Shown here in pieces: positions 29,553 to 39,916 of a stretch of DNA of 64,000 bases. The stretch is from Pseudobdellovibrio sp. (GTDB taxonomy: Bacteria > Bdellovibrionota > Bdellovibrionia > Bdellovibrionales > Bdellovibrionaceae). Numbering within the stretch: the first letter of the stretch is position 1; each line of letters starts with the position of its first letter. A model generated the notes under the pieces. It saw only the letters and a program-made list of their open reading frames with translations. It did no database searches and had not been told where the DNA came from. A program made the translations under genes and the position numbers. The stretch is taken from contig JAMPXC010000007.1 in NCBI GenBank assembly GCA_023701385.1, positions 1-64,000 on the forward strand. Reading direction: 5' to 3'.

Positions 29553-30932
29553 TGCGTTTTTCGGAGTGCGTGGGAATGGGATGACGTCGCGGATGTTGCC
29601 CATTCCTGTTACGTACATAAGCATTCTTTCAAAACCTAAGCCGTAGCCCGAGTGCGGGAAGCTTCCATATCTGCGTAAATCAGTATAGAACGAATAATCT
29701 TTTGGTTCTAAACCGATGCGCTTCATCTGTGTTTCTAAGATTTCAAGATTATCTTCACGTTGCGATCCACCGATCATTTCGCCGATACCTGGAACTAATA
29801 AGTCCATCGCGCGAACTGTTTTACCATCTGGATTTTGCTTCATGTAGAAAGCTTTAATTTCTTTAGGGTAATCTGTTAAAAACACTGGTTTTTTGAAATG
29901 CTCTTCAGCTAAATATCTTTCGTGTTCAGATTGTAAATCCGTGCCCCATTCAACGGGATATTCGAATTTTTTACCTGATTTTTTTAAGATCTCGATACCC
30001 TCAGTGTACGTTAAACGACCGAATTCGTTATTTAAAAGGTTGTTCAATTTATCAAACAAACCTTTTTCAACGAATTGGTTAAAGAAGTTCATTTCTTCTG
30101 GGCATTGCTCCATCACGTATCTGATAATGTATTTTACCATCTCTTCAGCGATGTCCATGTTCGCTGATAAGTCAGCGAAAGCCATTTCTGGCTCAATCAT
30201 CCAGAACTCAGCCGCATGACGAGAGGTATTTGAATTTTCAGCGCGGAACGTAGGACCGAATGTATAAATGTTACCAAAGGCAGCTGAGAACGTCTCGCCG
30301 TTTAACTGGCCGCTCACCGTTAAGCTTGTTGTTTTACCGAAGAAATCTTGTTTCGCATCAACGTGGCCCTCTGGTGTGCGCGGAAGTTTATCTAAGTTAA
30401 GTGTTGTTACACGAAACATTTCACCAGCACCTTCAGCATCAGATCCTGTGATAATCGGTGTATGCACAAGCACGAAGTTTTTTTCTTGGAAAAATTTGTT
30501 AATTGCAAACGCTAAAACTGAACGCACACGAAAAACAGCAGAGAATGTATTTGAGCGCGGACGTAAGTGAGCAATCTCGCGTAAAAATTCAAAACTATGA
30601 CGTTTATTTTGTAACGGGTAATCTGCATCGGCCTTTTGATAAACTTCAATTTTAGAAGCTTTCACTTCAAACGCCTGGCCAGCACCTTCAGATTTAACTA
30701 ACTGACCAACAACTTGAATAGAACTGGCAATAGAAAGTTTTGTCACGTCATCAAAGTTTGGAAGAGTTTGATCAAAAACGATTTGTACGCCATTAAAAAA
30801 GCTACCGTCATTAAGCTCGATAAAACCAAAACTTTTTTGGTCGCGGATTTTTCTTACCCAACCTGCCAGTTGCACTTGTTGACCAATTAATTTTTCAGAC
30901 TCTTTGTATAGGCTACGTACTGTTTTTTTCAT
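29544..30932 (-). CDS. asnS: Asparaginyl-tRNA synthetase
   Basis: [27 protein letters not shown], class II motif 3 [15 protein letters not shown]. Confidence 0.97.
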   Translation of the reverse strand: MKKTVRSLYKESEKLIGQQVQLAGWVRKIRDQKSFGFIELNDGSFFNGVQIVFDQTLPNFDDVTKLSIASSIQVVGQLVKSEGAGQAFEVKASKIEVYQKADADYPLQNKRHSFEFLREIAHLRPRSNTFSAVFRVRSVLAFAINKFFQEKNFVLVHTPIITGSDAEGAGEMFRVTTLNLDKLPRTPEGHVDAKQDFFGKTTSLTVSGQLNGETFSAAFGNIYTFGPTFRAENSNTSRHAAEFWMIEPEMAFADLSANMDIAEEMVKYIIRYVMEQCPEEMNFFNQFVEKGLFDKLNNLLNNEFGRLTYTEGIEILKKSGKKFEYPVEWGTDLQSEHERYLAEEHFKKPVFLTDYPKEIKAFYMKQNPDGKTVRAMDLLVPGIGEMIGGSQREDNLEILETQMKRIGLEPKDYSFYTDLRRYGSFPHSGYGLGFERMLMYVTGMGNIRDVIPFPRTPKNALF

Positions 30933-31208
30933 GGAGCTAGACTATCTGATTTGCTTAGCGGAAGCAACAATCCAAACGAAGACCTGTAGTTAAACAAAAG
31001 CCTTGCTCGGCGCATGATTTAAAAGCGGTTAAAATTAATTTCAAATTCGTCATAAAGAAAACTTAATAGCTCGCAAAAGGCCTGTTTATAGCAGCTTTTT
31101 TCGCGGTCTAGATTTTCTTAAAACGATTCAGTCAGGACTAGGTTATGTTTCGCAACTAACCGATCAGTTCTCAAAAGATCATCACAAGTAAAGAACGGGA
31201 ATGTACTT

Positions 31209-32405
31209 GTGAGTGCAGAAATGAGAACAATGAAAAACAATTTACAGATCATGCTATTAGTCTTAGGTCTAGTCGCTTTAACCGGATGTAATAACGGTAA
31301 ATCTAAAGAATCTGTTTTCTCTGAAACCGCTCAAGCTTACTGCGAAACCAATACCCTCTCTAACCGCTACGTCGTGCAATGGGAAGACGGCTCAATCACG
31401 GTTGAAACAACTGATAAAGGCACAACTGATGATGATTTCAGAGACTCTTTCGTTCAAGACAATTTAGCTTTAATTAAACACGTTGATCGCGATTATAAAA
31501 TTCAACTGCATCCGATGGCAAATAGCTCTGATGTTCACGCTCAAGCTTCTAGCTTAAGTTGGGGCCCTGAGAAAATTGGCGCCGATCAAGTATGGGCCCA
31601 AGGTTATAAAGGCCAAGGCGTAAAAGTTGGTGTTGTTGACGGCATGGTTGATAGCTCGCACGCTCAGCTAGCTAACAATGTGATTTCAAACGAACAGTTT
31701 AACCAAGAAATGAATGATCCTTACGTAAATATTCACGGCACACATGTAGCTGGCATTATTGCGGCCGATGGAAATTTAGGGCCTGTTGTGGGCGTTGCGC
31801 CTTCAGCAAAAATTTTAGCCGGACAGTTTATCAGTAATGCTGGTGGTGGCTCTTTAGGTGATGCCATCTTAGCCATGAATTCCGTAGCTAACAAAGGCGC
31901 TAAAATTATTAATATGTCTTGGGGTGGCGCTGGTTGTGTCGGTTCACTTAAAGATGCCGTTACTGCTTTATCTAATCGCGGTATTTTAGTTGTGACGGCC
32001 GCCGGTAATGATGGTGTAAATTCAGATTATTCTCCGGATTACCCTGCCGCTTTTCGCTTAGCGAATCAAATTAACGTAGCCGCTACAACAATTGATGACC
32101 GCTTTATCGCGTTTTCTAACCGTGGCTATCATACAGTAAATATCGGCGCTCCTGGTGTAGGTATTTATTCTACAATTCCCTTAAATCGTGTTGATGATAT
32201 GGATGGAACAAGTATGGCGGCCCCGATGGTTTCAGGTGCAGCAGCGTTATTATGGAGTGCTGTGCCTTCGGCGACAGCGCAACAGATCAAACAAGCTTTG
32301 TTTTCGTCAGTTGATGTTTTTTCAGAATACCAAGTCAGCACGCGTGGCCGTGTTAATGTGAAAAAAGCTTTAGATGCTTTGCGTGCGATGTTATCATCGC
32401 AGTAA
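31209..32405 (+). CDS. Lipoprotein subtilisin-like serine protease (S8); start may be ATG 31221
   Basis: Lipobox LVALTGC; catalytic D in VGVVDGMVDSSH, H in HGTHVAGIIA, S in DGTSMAAPMVSGAAALL. Confidence 0.93.
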   Translation: MSAEMRTMKNNLQIMLLVLGLVALTGCNNGKSKESVFSETAQAYCETNTLSNRYVVQWEDGSITVETTDKGTTDDDFRDSFVQDNLALIKHVDRDYKIQLHPMANSSDVHAQASSLSWGPEKIGADQVWAQGYKGQGVKVGVVDGMVDSSHAQLANNVISNEQFNQEMNDPYVNIHGTHVAGIIAADGNLGPVVGVAPSAKILAGQFISNAGGGSLGDAILAMNSVANKGAKIINMSWGGAGCVGSLKDAVTALSNRGILVVTAAGNDGVNSDYSPDYPAAFRLANQINVAATTIDDRFIAFSNRGYHTVNIGAPGVGIYSTIPLNRVDDMDGTSMAAPMVSGAAALLWSAVPSATAQQIKQALFSSVDVFSEYQVSTRGRVNVKKALDALRAMLSSQ

Positions 32406-33691
32406 TGCGCACCCAGTTTATTCAGACTTTATTTTTTCTTTTATTATTAACTCAACAAACATGGGCTTTGGATTTTGATACAAAAACCGAAGTCTATGTG
32501 GCCGGAAATTCATACGCTGTTGATTCTGAATTTGCTGAAAAAAACCAAGTCTTCTATTTTTTATCCAGTGAAAACAAAGTTGTTTTTAATTCCAAATATG
32601 AATTTGCCCTGTCACCTGAAGTTTACTATCTCGATAATTTAAAAATCGAAGATCAAGATAAAGCCTTAGTTGAACCCAAAGAAATCGGTTTAAAGTATTT
32701 TGGCTCACACTTAAGTTGGACTTTAGGTTTTTTTCAAATGAAAAAAGAAGGCCCAGATATTCTAGATCCTTTAGAGTACCAACAGCCGAAGAACTATTTA
32801 GATCCTTTGCATTCTGGAAAACTAGCTTTGTTGGGAGTAAAAGCTGAGCTTGCCGTCAATAGTTATTTATCTTTTGAAGTGGGCTATACCCCAGAAAATC
32901 GTATTCCTGTAATCCCACGAGAAAGCAGTGCTTGGTACCCGCGTGAAGGTGTTCTACCGACAGAATCAGACAGTTACCTGATTACCCTGCCTGACAATCC
33001 GAATTATCGTATTAACAACGAAGAACATTCTAAAGATGATTTAAAAAATAATTATATTTTTAAAACTAAGATTACGACATCTTACACAGATATTATCTTG
33101 CAAGTGGCCGAAACACTTTCAAGTTCTCCTGATATTTCGCCCACATTAACAGGAACTTTAATTTCAACGACTCCGGTTTTTGCCATTAAGTTGGATAACC
33201 CGATTGAATTAGATGTGCGCTGGAAAAAAGTTAAAAACTATGGTGGTGGTTTTAATATCCCGCTTGAGTCGATGGGTTTAATTGTTAAAGTGTTTTCAAA
33301 TCAAGAAGTGAGCGAAAACAAAAAAACTTTAATGAGTACCATTGCTTTTGAAAAGACTTTGGGTAATTGGATCGCGATTTTAGAAGCGACAGCGCAACAG
33401 ATTAATAGCCGCGTTGATAATAGCAATCTTTCAACGATTACAAACTTATATGAAAACGCTCAGGCCCTGGGGCTTCGTTATGCTCCTAATGATAAGTTTA
33501 GCCTGTTAGCCGGTGGATTGTATGATAGCCAAAAAGGATCTTACGTAGCCACACTTCGTCCAAAGTATTTTTTCACGCAGAATGCCTACACTGAACTACA
33601 GGTTGTGGCCGTGGGTGGAAAAGAAGGTGCACTTCTTTCTTACTTTGATAAAGCCGATTCAGCGTCGCTTAAAATCGGTACTAGTTTTTAG
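32405..33691 (+). CDS. Putative outer-membrane beta-barrel protein
   Basis: Signal peptide FFLLLLTQQTWALDF, alternating amphipathic strands, terminal aromatic residue; overlaps upstream stop. Confidence 0.6.
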   Translation: MRTQFIQTLFFLLLLTQQTWALDFDTKTEVYVAGNSYAVDSEFAEKNQVFYFLSSENKVVFNSKYEFALSPEVYYLDNLKIEDQDKALVEPKEIGLKYFGSHLSWTLGFFQMKKEGPDILDPLEYQQPKNYLDPLHSGKLALLGVKAELAVNSYLSFEVGYTPENRIPVIPRESSAWYPREGVLPTESDSYLITLPDNPNYRINNEEHSKDDLKNNYIFKTKITTSYTDIILQVAETLSSSPDISPTLTGTLISTTPVFAIKLDNPIELDVRWKKVKNYGGGFNIPLESMGLIVKVFSNQEVSENKKTLMSTIAFEKTLGNWIAILEATAQQINSRVDNSNLSTITNLYENAQALGLRYAPNDKFSLLAGGLYDSQKGSYVATLRPKYFFTQNAYTELQVVAVGGKEGALLSYFDKADSASLKIGTSF

Positions 33692-35166
33692 TTGTTAAGG
33701 TTTAATTCAAAATACAGTTTGTTATCTTTACTATAGAAAATCTTTTTTAAACCGGTAGACACAGTATCTGTAAGTTTTAATACACTTAAATTGGCTGTAG
33801 CCCAGTTATCGTTAAAAAACTTTTCTGCCGTTGAATCAACGATGCTGGTTGAAATTCGTTTTGAAGCACCATAACGCTTAAGAAAGTTCTGATCCCACAC
33901 CGCGCTTGATGCTAACGACTGAATTGTGGTTTTCACTTGCGCTGCGTTCGCTACATTTGAGCTAGCTGTTAAATTTGAGCGTAAATACACCATCTGTTCG
34001 TTGCGTGCCATGACCCAAATACCCGCAGTGGCCGTCAGATTAAGATTTATCACGTAACTGTCAGGTTTTAGCGTAAAGCTTAATGATTCAAGCATCGGGC
34101 GCAAGATCAGTTCCTGACCCTTAGGTAATTTCATTAAAGCGGGCCACACGAAAAACTGCTTAAAGCGGGAACGAGTTAATTTATCTAACTCGGTGATTGT
34201 TTTCGACGAATAAGAAAGTTTAGCCAACTTCGCTGATAGACTTTGTTTGATGTAGTCTTGCAGCTCTGATTTATTTACAACCATCGCTCCATCAGAATTT
34301 AATTTGTAACCTGTGATATTACTAAGTGTGGCATTAGGGTTATTTAAAGAAAAACCAATATCAATATACTGATCGTTAATTTGTAACAAACTAAATAGCG
34401 GTGCTGACAAACCATCAACCGTCATCACTTGATCTTTAATCGCTTTTTCAGCTTTAGCTGCATACTTTTCCACTTGCCCCGCTAAAAGCTCATTCATTTT
34501 ACTTAATAAAACCGGCTTGTAAAAATCTAACTGTGTAAATTGCTGTAAGATTTCATCGGCGACTAAATCTTCGAAACCTGCAATATTACTGCATTTTAAA
34601 TTTTGCACTGAAAGCTTGGGTTTTCCCAAGTTCACATCAGTTATATTCGCCGACATATTCACATGATCAGATTTCGCCGAGCCGGAAATTCCAGCTAATA
34701 CCGAAATCACATCTGTTGTTGTCACCAAGCGGATATTTTCGCAGGTTGATTGCACACGCACTTTTAAAATAACACCGTTTACTTCTTTTACTAAATAAGT
34801 ATCGATCTCTAACTTCGGAACAAGAATATCTAACTGCGGCTCTACTAGAGCAAACTGAATATTGTTATTTTCAATCGGGTTAAATGAAACATTTTTCCAA
34901 TCAAGATTGTATTGAACATTGCTCACAGAAATTGGGATCAAAGAACTGAATGTCAGAGGCGTTTCATACACACCGGCAATAGGTTTTTTCTGGACTATTA
35001 AATCTTCGAGCGTCTGTTTAAGCTTTGCTGTAGAAATCAGAAAATTTCCGGATAACTTCTGTGCACTTGCATTTGCACACATTAGAAAAACAAAAATTGT
35101 TGATAGACCTCTACATGTTTTTTTAATTTCGTCCGATGAAAATAAACGTTCCATGTTTTTTAACAT
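33688..35166 (-). CDS. Secreted protein of unknown function
   Basis: Signal peptide-like STIFVFLMCANASAQ; long intact ORF. Confidence 0.6.
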   Translation of the reverse strand: MLKNMERLFSSDEIKKTCRGLSTIFVFLMCANASAQKLSGNFLISTAKLKQTLEDLIVQKKPIAGVYETPLTFSSLIPISVSNVQYNLDWKNVSFNPIENNNIQFALVEPQLDILVPKLEIDTYLVKEVNGVILKVRVQSTCENIRLVTTTDVISVLAGISGSAKSDHVNMSANITDVNLGKPKLSVQNLKCSNIAGFEDLVADEILQQFTQLDFYKPVLLSKMNELLAGQVEKYAAKAEKAIKDQVMTVDGLSAPLFSLLQINDQYIDIGFSLNNPNATLSNITGYKLNSDGAMVVNKSELQDYIKQSLSAKLAKLSYSSKTITELDKLTRSRFKQFFVWPALMKLPKGQELILRPMLESLSFTLKPDSYVINLNLTATAGIWVMARNEQMVYLRSNLTASSNVANAAQVKTTIQSLASSAVWDQNFLKRYGASKRISTSIVDSTAEKFFNDNWATANLSVLKLTDTVSTGLKKIFYSKDNKLYFELNLNN

Positions 35167-35209
35167 ATGAATCCCTCGTGGATAAACTATTCGGTAGAAA
35201 GAAATTTTT

Positions 35210-38200
35210 ATGAAGCGCTTTCAGAAAAGATTTATAAATTATTTTAGCCAAAAATCCGAGGAAAGTGTGAAATTTTTTATCAGAATTTTTGCACTTTGTT
35301 TGTTTACAGTTTTCTGTCTAAGTTTTTACAGTTTAAAACATCTTTCATCTGAATATAACATTAAACAATTCTTTCCTAAGAAACATGCGCTGTTAGAACA
35401 AGAACGCCGCGTAGTGGCTCACTTTAAGTTACAAGAAAAATCAAGCCTGGTGATGATCTTAGAGACCAAGAATCAAACACCATGGCTGAGTCAGAATTTA
35501 ATTACACAGTTGCGTGATTTTGCCTCTGATATAGAATCGCAAAATTCTGTAAAAACCCTGTACAGTTTAGGCAAAATTCAAGGAACCTTCGAGGTAAATC
35601 AGGATTTATATGTCGGAGACTTGTTTGCGCAGGTCCCTGTAAAATACTGGAAAAAAATGATCGCATCACACCCGATCGCTAAACCAAATTTACTTTCGAA
35701 AAATAATAAACAAACATTATTTGTTGTTGAATTAACAGACAATACACCAGAAAAAATGAAGAACTTTCAAGCCTACGTTGATAGTTTACTTAAAACCAAA
35801 TACAAAAATATTTCAGCTGAATATGCCGGTGTTCCTTTGTTGCAAAACGATGTGGCCAAACTTTTAAAGGCTGAACTTATTCGTTCGGTGATTTTTGGTG
35901 TATTAATTTTTATCGGCGTACTAATGACGATCTTTGGTGGTTGGTCAGGTTTAGCTTTATCTGTAGGTAATTTAGTTTTCGTCAACATCATAAGCCTTGC
36001 GATGTTAGTGCTTTTTGGCATTAAGCTAGATGTTTTATTGTCAACACTTCCGGTGCTAGTGAGCTTAATGACGATTTCGTTAACTGTTCATATCTTGCTT
36101 CGCGTTGCCAAAGTTCGTGAGTACGCAAGCCCCAATTTAAAAACAAAGTTTTTAGGTATTATCGAAAATTTACGCTCACACTTTTTAGAATACTTTTTAG
36201 CGACACTTATGCCAGCGATTGGCTTTTTAATGTTAACGACCTCTGATATCGGCATTATTCACAAATACGGCCAATCCGTTTCAACAGTCATCGTCTTAAG
36301 CTGGTTTTTATCACAGCTATTTATGATTCCTGCTTTATTGTTTTTACCTAAAGTTGATCTTCGTTCATGGTCTTCGCAAAAAGCGTTTTGGAGTTTACGT
36401 CTTTTAAAATACGGTCAGCCTGTGATGGCCACGACATATGGTTTGTTAGTGTTTGGAATCTTCGGCTTTTTCTTTTTAAACTGGAATACCCGTTTATTTG
36501 ACGATCTTCCTAAAAACAGTGCGACTCGTATTAACACTGAAAAAATCGATTCAACGTTCGGTGGAACAATTCCCGTTTCAATCGTGCTTTTTGGCAGCGA
36601 AAAAACTTGGGTTGATCCACAGGCTATGAAAAAGCTGGATTTACTTTCTAAAGATTTAAAAAAACTAAACTCTGTAGGTTCAGTGATCAGTACCGCTGAT
36701 TTATTAAAAAAATCATCACTTAAAGGTTCACGTTTACCAGCTACAGCTGCTGAAGCGTCTGAATCACTGTTTTTATTTTCAATGGCTGAGAATGACCCGA
36801 CAGCGTCTTATTTAAACCAATTAAATCATTTAACGCGTTTAGAGCTGCGTCTTAAAGATGCTCCCTTTTATTCGCAACAAAAAGATTTAGAACAAGCGAA
36901 ATACTTAATTCAAAAACACTTTCCAGGCATTCGCTATAACATTTCTGGAATGGGTGTCAGTGCTCACCAATTAAATTCAGAGATGTCGAAAGAATTAATT
37001 TTTAGCTTCTGGCATGCGATTGTTGTCATCGGTTTTATTTTAATTTTCGTGTTTCGCTCGTACAAGTGGGCTCTGGTAGCCTGTCTGCCAAATTTAGTTC
37101 CACCACTTGCGTTAATTGCGATTTTAGCTGCGTCGCGCACCCCGATTAAACCAAGTGTTGCTATTATATTTTCAATTGCGATTGGCTTAGCATTTTCTAA
37201 TACGGTGTATCTATTAGGAAAACTTAAAAAAGTAATTAAAGAAAAAAATCTCGTAGACTATTTACCCGTGAAGTCTATGCTGGTTTCCGAGATGATTCCG
37301 TGCCTATTAGCTACGGTGCTAGTGGCTTCAGGATTTATCGTATTTACATTTTCGTATTTTGAAATGAATAAGATTTTTGGAGTTTATATGATTCTTTCAA
37401 TTTTTGCCGGTGCTTTTGCTGATTTACTTTTCTTACCGTCATTTATTAAGCGTTATCCAAACTTTTTATTAAAAAACCAAACCATGGCTCCGCCAAAAAT
37501 GATCACGGCGACAACAGCTTCGTTTGTGTTGTTACTTGTGTTTGCGCAAAAATCTTTTTCAGCAACACTTGATGTGGATTCATTATTAAAAAAATCAAAA
37601 TCATTAATTGCCAGTAAAGATGATGTGGCTGATGTCACAATGAAAATTATTGAAAAAGACGGCTCTGTTAAAGAACGTTCAATGCAGATCAAGCGTAAGT
37701 TTGGCGCAAAGCATATGACTCTTGTGCGTATGAAATCACCAACTGATTTAAAAGGCACAGCTCTTTTAAATGTGATCGAAGATGGTAAAGAAAACCAATG
37801 GCTGTATTTGCCTTCAACAAAGCAAGTTCGCCGTATTATGGGAGCACAAAATAAAAAAGCTGGAGTTTTAGGCTCTGAGCTAACTCCCGAAGACTTAGAT
37901 ATCACGACAGTGAAAGGTTCTAAGGCCACATTGCTTAAAGAAATGAAAGTGAATAACCAAGATTTTGCTCTAATCGAAATTAAATCGAATTCAAACACTA
38001 CTGGATATTCAAAAGCTTTAGTTTTAGTTTCACTGAAAACAAGTTTGCCAGCGCGTTTAGAATACTACGACAAACAAAACAAAGCCGTGAAGCGTGTAGA
38101 TTTTGAAAACTATGTGCAAGTTGGTGGAGCATATCGCGCTCAGTCAATCAAGGTGCGCAATTTAGTTAACAAAAGAGGCACAGATTTAATTCTTTCAAAT

Positions 38201-38263
38201 ATTAAATCAAACTCTGGCTTGTCGGAAGACGAGTTTTCACAGCGCGCCTTATCACGAGAGTAA
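35210..38263 (+). CDS. Fusion: RND/MMPL-superfamily transporter (N) + outer-membrane lipoprotein-sorting LolA-like domain (C)
   Basis: 12-TM RND layout with two loops; then internal signal-like MITATTASFVLLLVFAQKSFSA and VADVTMKIIEKDGSVKERSMQIKRKF...ENQWLYLPSTKQVRRIMG. Confidence 0.85.
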   Translation: MKRFQKRFINYFSQKSEESVKFFIRIFALCLFTVFCLSFYSLKHLSSEYNIKQFFPKKHALLEQERRVVAHFKLQEKSSLVMILETKNQTPWLSQNLITQLRDFASDIESQNSVKTLYSLGKIQGTFEVNQDLYVGDLFAQVPVKYWKKMIASHPIAKPNLLSKNNKQTLFVVELTDNTPEKMKNFQAYVDSLLKTKYKNISAEYAGVPLLQNDVAKLLKAELIRSVIFGVLIFIGVLMTIFGGWSGLALSVGNLVFVNIISLAMLVLFGIKLDVLLSTLPVLVSLMTISLTVHILLRVAKVREYASPNLKTKFLGIIENLRSHFLEYFLATLMPAIGFLMLTTSDIGIIHKYGQSVSTVIVLSWFLSQLFMIPALLFLPKVDLRSWSSQKAFWSLRLLKYGQPVMATTYGLLVFGIFGFFFLNWNTRLFDDLPKNSATRINTEKIDSTFGGTIPVSIVLFGSEKTWVDPQAMKKLDLLSKDLKKLNSVGSVISTADLLKKSSLKGSRLPATAAEASESLFLFSMAENDPTASYLNQLNHLTRLELRLKDAPFYSQQKDLEQAKYLIQKHFPGIRYNISGMGVSAHQLNSEMSKELIFSFWHAIVVIGFILIFVFRSYKWALVACLPNLVPPLALIAILAASRTPIKPSVAIIFSIAIGLAFSNTVYLLGKLKKVIKEKNLVDYLPVKSMLVSEMIPCLLATVLVASGFIVFTFSYFEMNKIFGVYMILSIFAGAFADLLFLPSFIKRYPNFLLKNQTMAPPKMITATTASFVLLLVFAQKSFSATLDVDSLLKKSKSLIASKDDVADVTMKIIEKDGSVKERSMQIKRKFGAKHMTLVRMKSPTDLKGTALLNVIEDGKENQWLYLPSTKQVRRIMGAQNKKAGVLGSELTPEDLDITTVKGSKATLLKEMKVNNQDFALIEIKSNSNTTGYSKALVLVSLKTSLPARLEYYDKQNKAVKRVDFENYVQVGGAYRAQSIKVRNLVNKRGTDLILSNIKSNSGLSEDEFSQRALSRE

Positions 38264-38295
38264 AAGCACTAAAAAGTTTGTTTCTGCAGAATTAA

Positions 38296-38340
38296 CCGTG
38301 GTAAATTCTATCTCTTAAAAGAGAGAGGTCTTTACCAAGG
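38296..38340 (+). promoter_or_regulatory. Structured leader hairpin containing the Shine-Dalgarno region of the carboxylase operon
   Basis: CCgTGGTAAA...TCTCTT..AGAGA...TTTACCAaGG immediately upstream of ATG 38348. Confidence 0.5.
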
Positions 38341-38347
38341 AATTACT

Positions 38348-39904
38348 ATGTCAGAAATCATGTTACAAAAGATTCAAGATCTTGAAAAAAGAAACGACCG
38401 CGCTTTTGCTGGCGGCGGCGCGGATAAAATTGCTAAACACAAACAGAATGGCAGATTAACAGCGCGTGAGCGTGTTGAAGTTTTACTTGATCCAGGTAGC
38501 TTCGTTGAAACTGATCGTTTCATGACTCATCGTTGTACTAACTTCGGTATGGAAAAAAACAAAGTTCCAGGCGACGGTATCATCACAGGTTACGGCCGCA
38601 TCAACGGAAAACTAGTTTATCTTTCATCACAAGATTTCACTGTAAATGGTGGATCGATGTCTCGTACACAAGCGAACAAGATCTGCAAAGTGATGGATTT
38701 AGCTCTGAAAAATGGAGCTCCATTTATTTCAATCAACGATTCAGGTGGCGCGCGTATCCAAGAAGGTATCGAATCACTTGGTGGTTACGCTGACATTTTC
38801 ACAAGAAATGTAACTTCTTCTGGTGTGATTCCGCAAATCACGGCCATCATGGGCCCATGCGCTGGTGGTGCAGTTTATTCTCCATCAATCACTGATTTTG
38901 TGTTCATGGTTGAAAACACATCTTACATGTTCGTAACTGGTCCTGATGTTATCAAAACAGTAACTCATGAAGATGTAACTAAAGAAGAATTAGGTGGCGC
39001 TGTTACACACTCGCAAAAATCAGGTGTGTGTCACTTCACAGCGAACGATGATAAGCACTGTTTATTATTAATTCGCGAATTAATGAACTTTATCCCGTCT
39101 AACAATTTAGATGATTCTCCGACTTTAGGTACTAAAGATTCTCCGGATCGTATCGTTGAAGCTTTAAATACTTTGATTCCTGATAACCCGAAAAAACCTT
39201 ACGACATGCTTCAAGTTATTTCTGAAGTTGTGGATGAAGGTTATTTCTTAGAAGTTCACAAAAACTTCGCGCAAAACGTAATCGTTGGTTACGCGCGCAT
39301 GAATGGTCGCCCAGTAGGTATCGTAGCTAATCAGCCGCAAATTTTAGCGGGTTGTTTAAATATCGATGCTTCAAGAAAAGCGGCGCGCTTCATCCGTTTC
39401 TGTGATGCTTTCAATATTCCAATTATTTCATTTGTTGACGTTCCAGGTTTCTTACCGGGCCGCGATCAAGAGTGGAATGGTATTATCACTCATGGTGCAA
39501 AACTTCTTTACGCTTACGCTGAGGCGACGGTTCCTAAAATTACAGTGATCACCCGTAAAGCTTACGGTGGTGCTTACATCGTTATGGGTTCTAAATTATT
39601 ACGCGCTGATGTGAACTTGGCTTACCCTTCTGCAGAAATCGCAGTTATGGGCGCTGAAGGTGCGGTAAATATTATTCACCGTGAAAAAATCGCGAAAGCA
39701 GAAAATCCAGCTGCAGAACGCGCAAAATTAACGGCTGAATACGAACAAATGTTCTCTAACCCTTATGTGTCTGCAGATCTTGGTTACACTGATGAAGTGA
39801 TCGAGCCTGCACTAACTCGTAAACGTATTATTGATTCGTTGGAAATGCTTCGCAATAAACGCGACACTAATCCACCGAAAAAACACGGAAATATTCCTCT
39901 GTAG
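38348..39904 (+). CDS. Acyl-CoA carboxylase carboxyltransferase subunit (PccB-like)
   Basis: [60 protein letters not shown]. Confidence 0.95.
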   Translation: MSEIMLQKIQDLEKRNDRAFAGGGADKIAKHKQNGRLTARERVEVLLDPGSFVETDRFMTHRCTNFGMEKNKVPGDGIITGYGRINGKLVYLSSQDFTVNGGSMSRTQANKICKVMDLALKNGAPFISINDSGGARIQEGIESLGGYADIFTRNVTSSGVIPQITAIMGPCAGGAVYSPSITDFVFMVENTSYMFVTGPDVIKTVTHEDVTKEELGGAVTHSQKSGVCHFTANDDKHCLLLIRELMNFIPSNNLDDSPTLGTKDSPDRIVEALNTLIPDNPKKPYDMLQVISEVVDEGYFLEVHKNFAQNVIVGYARMNGRPVGIVANQPQILAGCLNIDASRKAARFIRFCDAFNIPIISFVDVPGFLPGRDQEWNGIITHGAKLLYAYAEATVPKITVITRKAYGGAYIVMGSKLLRADVNLAYPSAEIAVMGAEGAVNIIHREKIAKAENPAAERAKLTAEYEQMFSNPYVSADLGYTDEVIEPALTRKRIIDSLEMLRNKRDTNPPKKHGNIPL

Positions 39905-39916
39905 GTTGGACGTTAA

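Noticed and set aside
37453-37998. 181-aa antisense ORF under the RND::LolA fusion
   Set aside because: The sense frame is coherent; no independent support.
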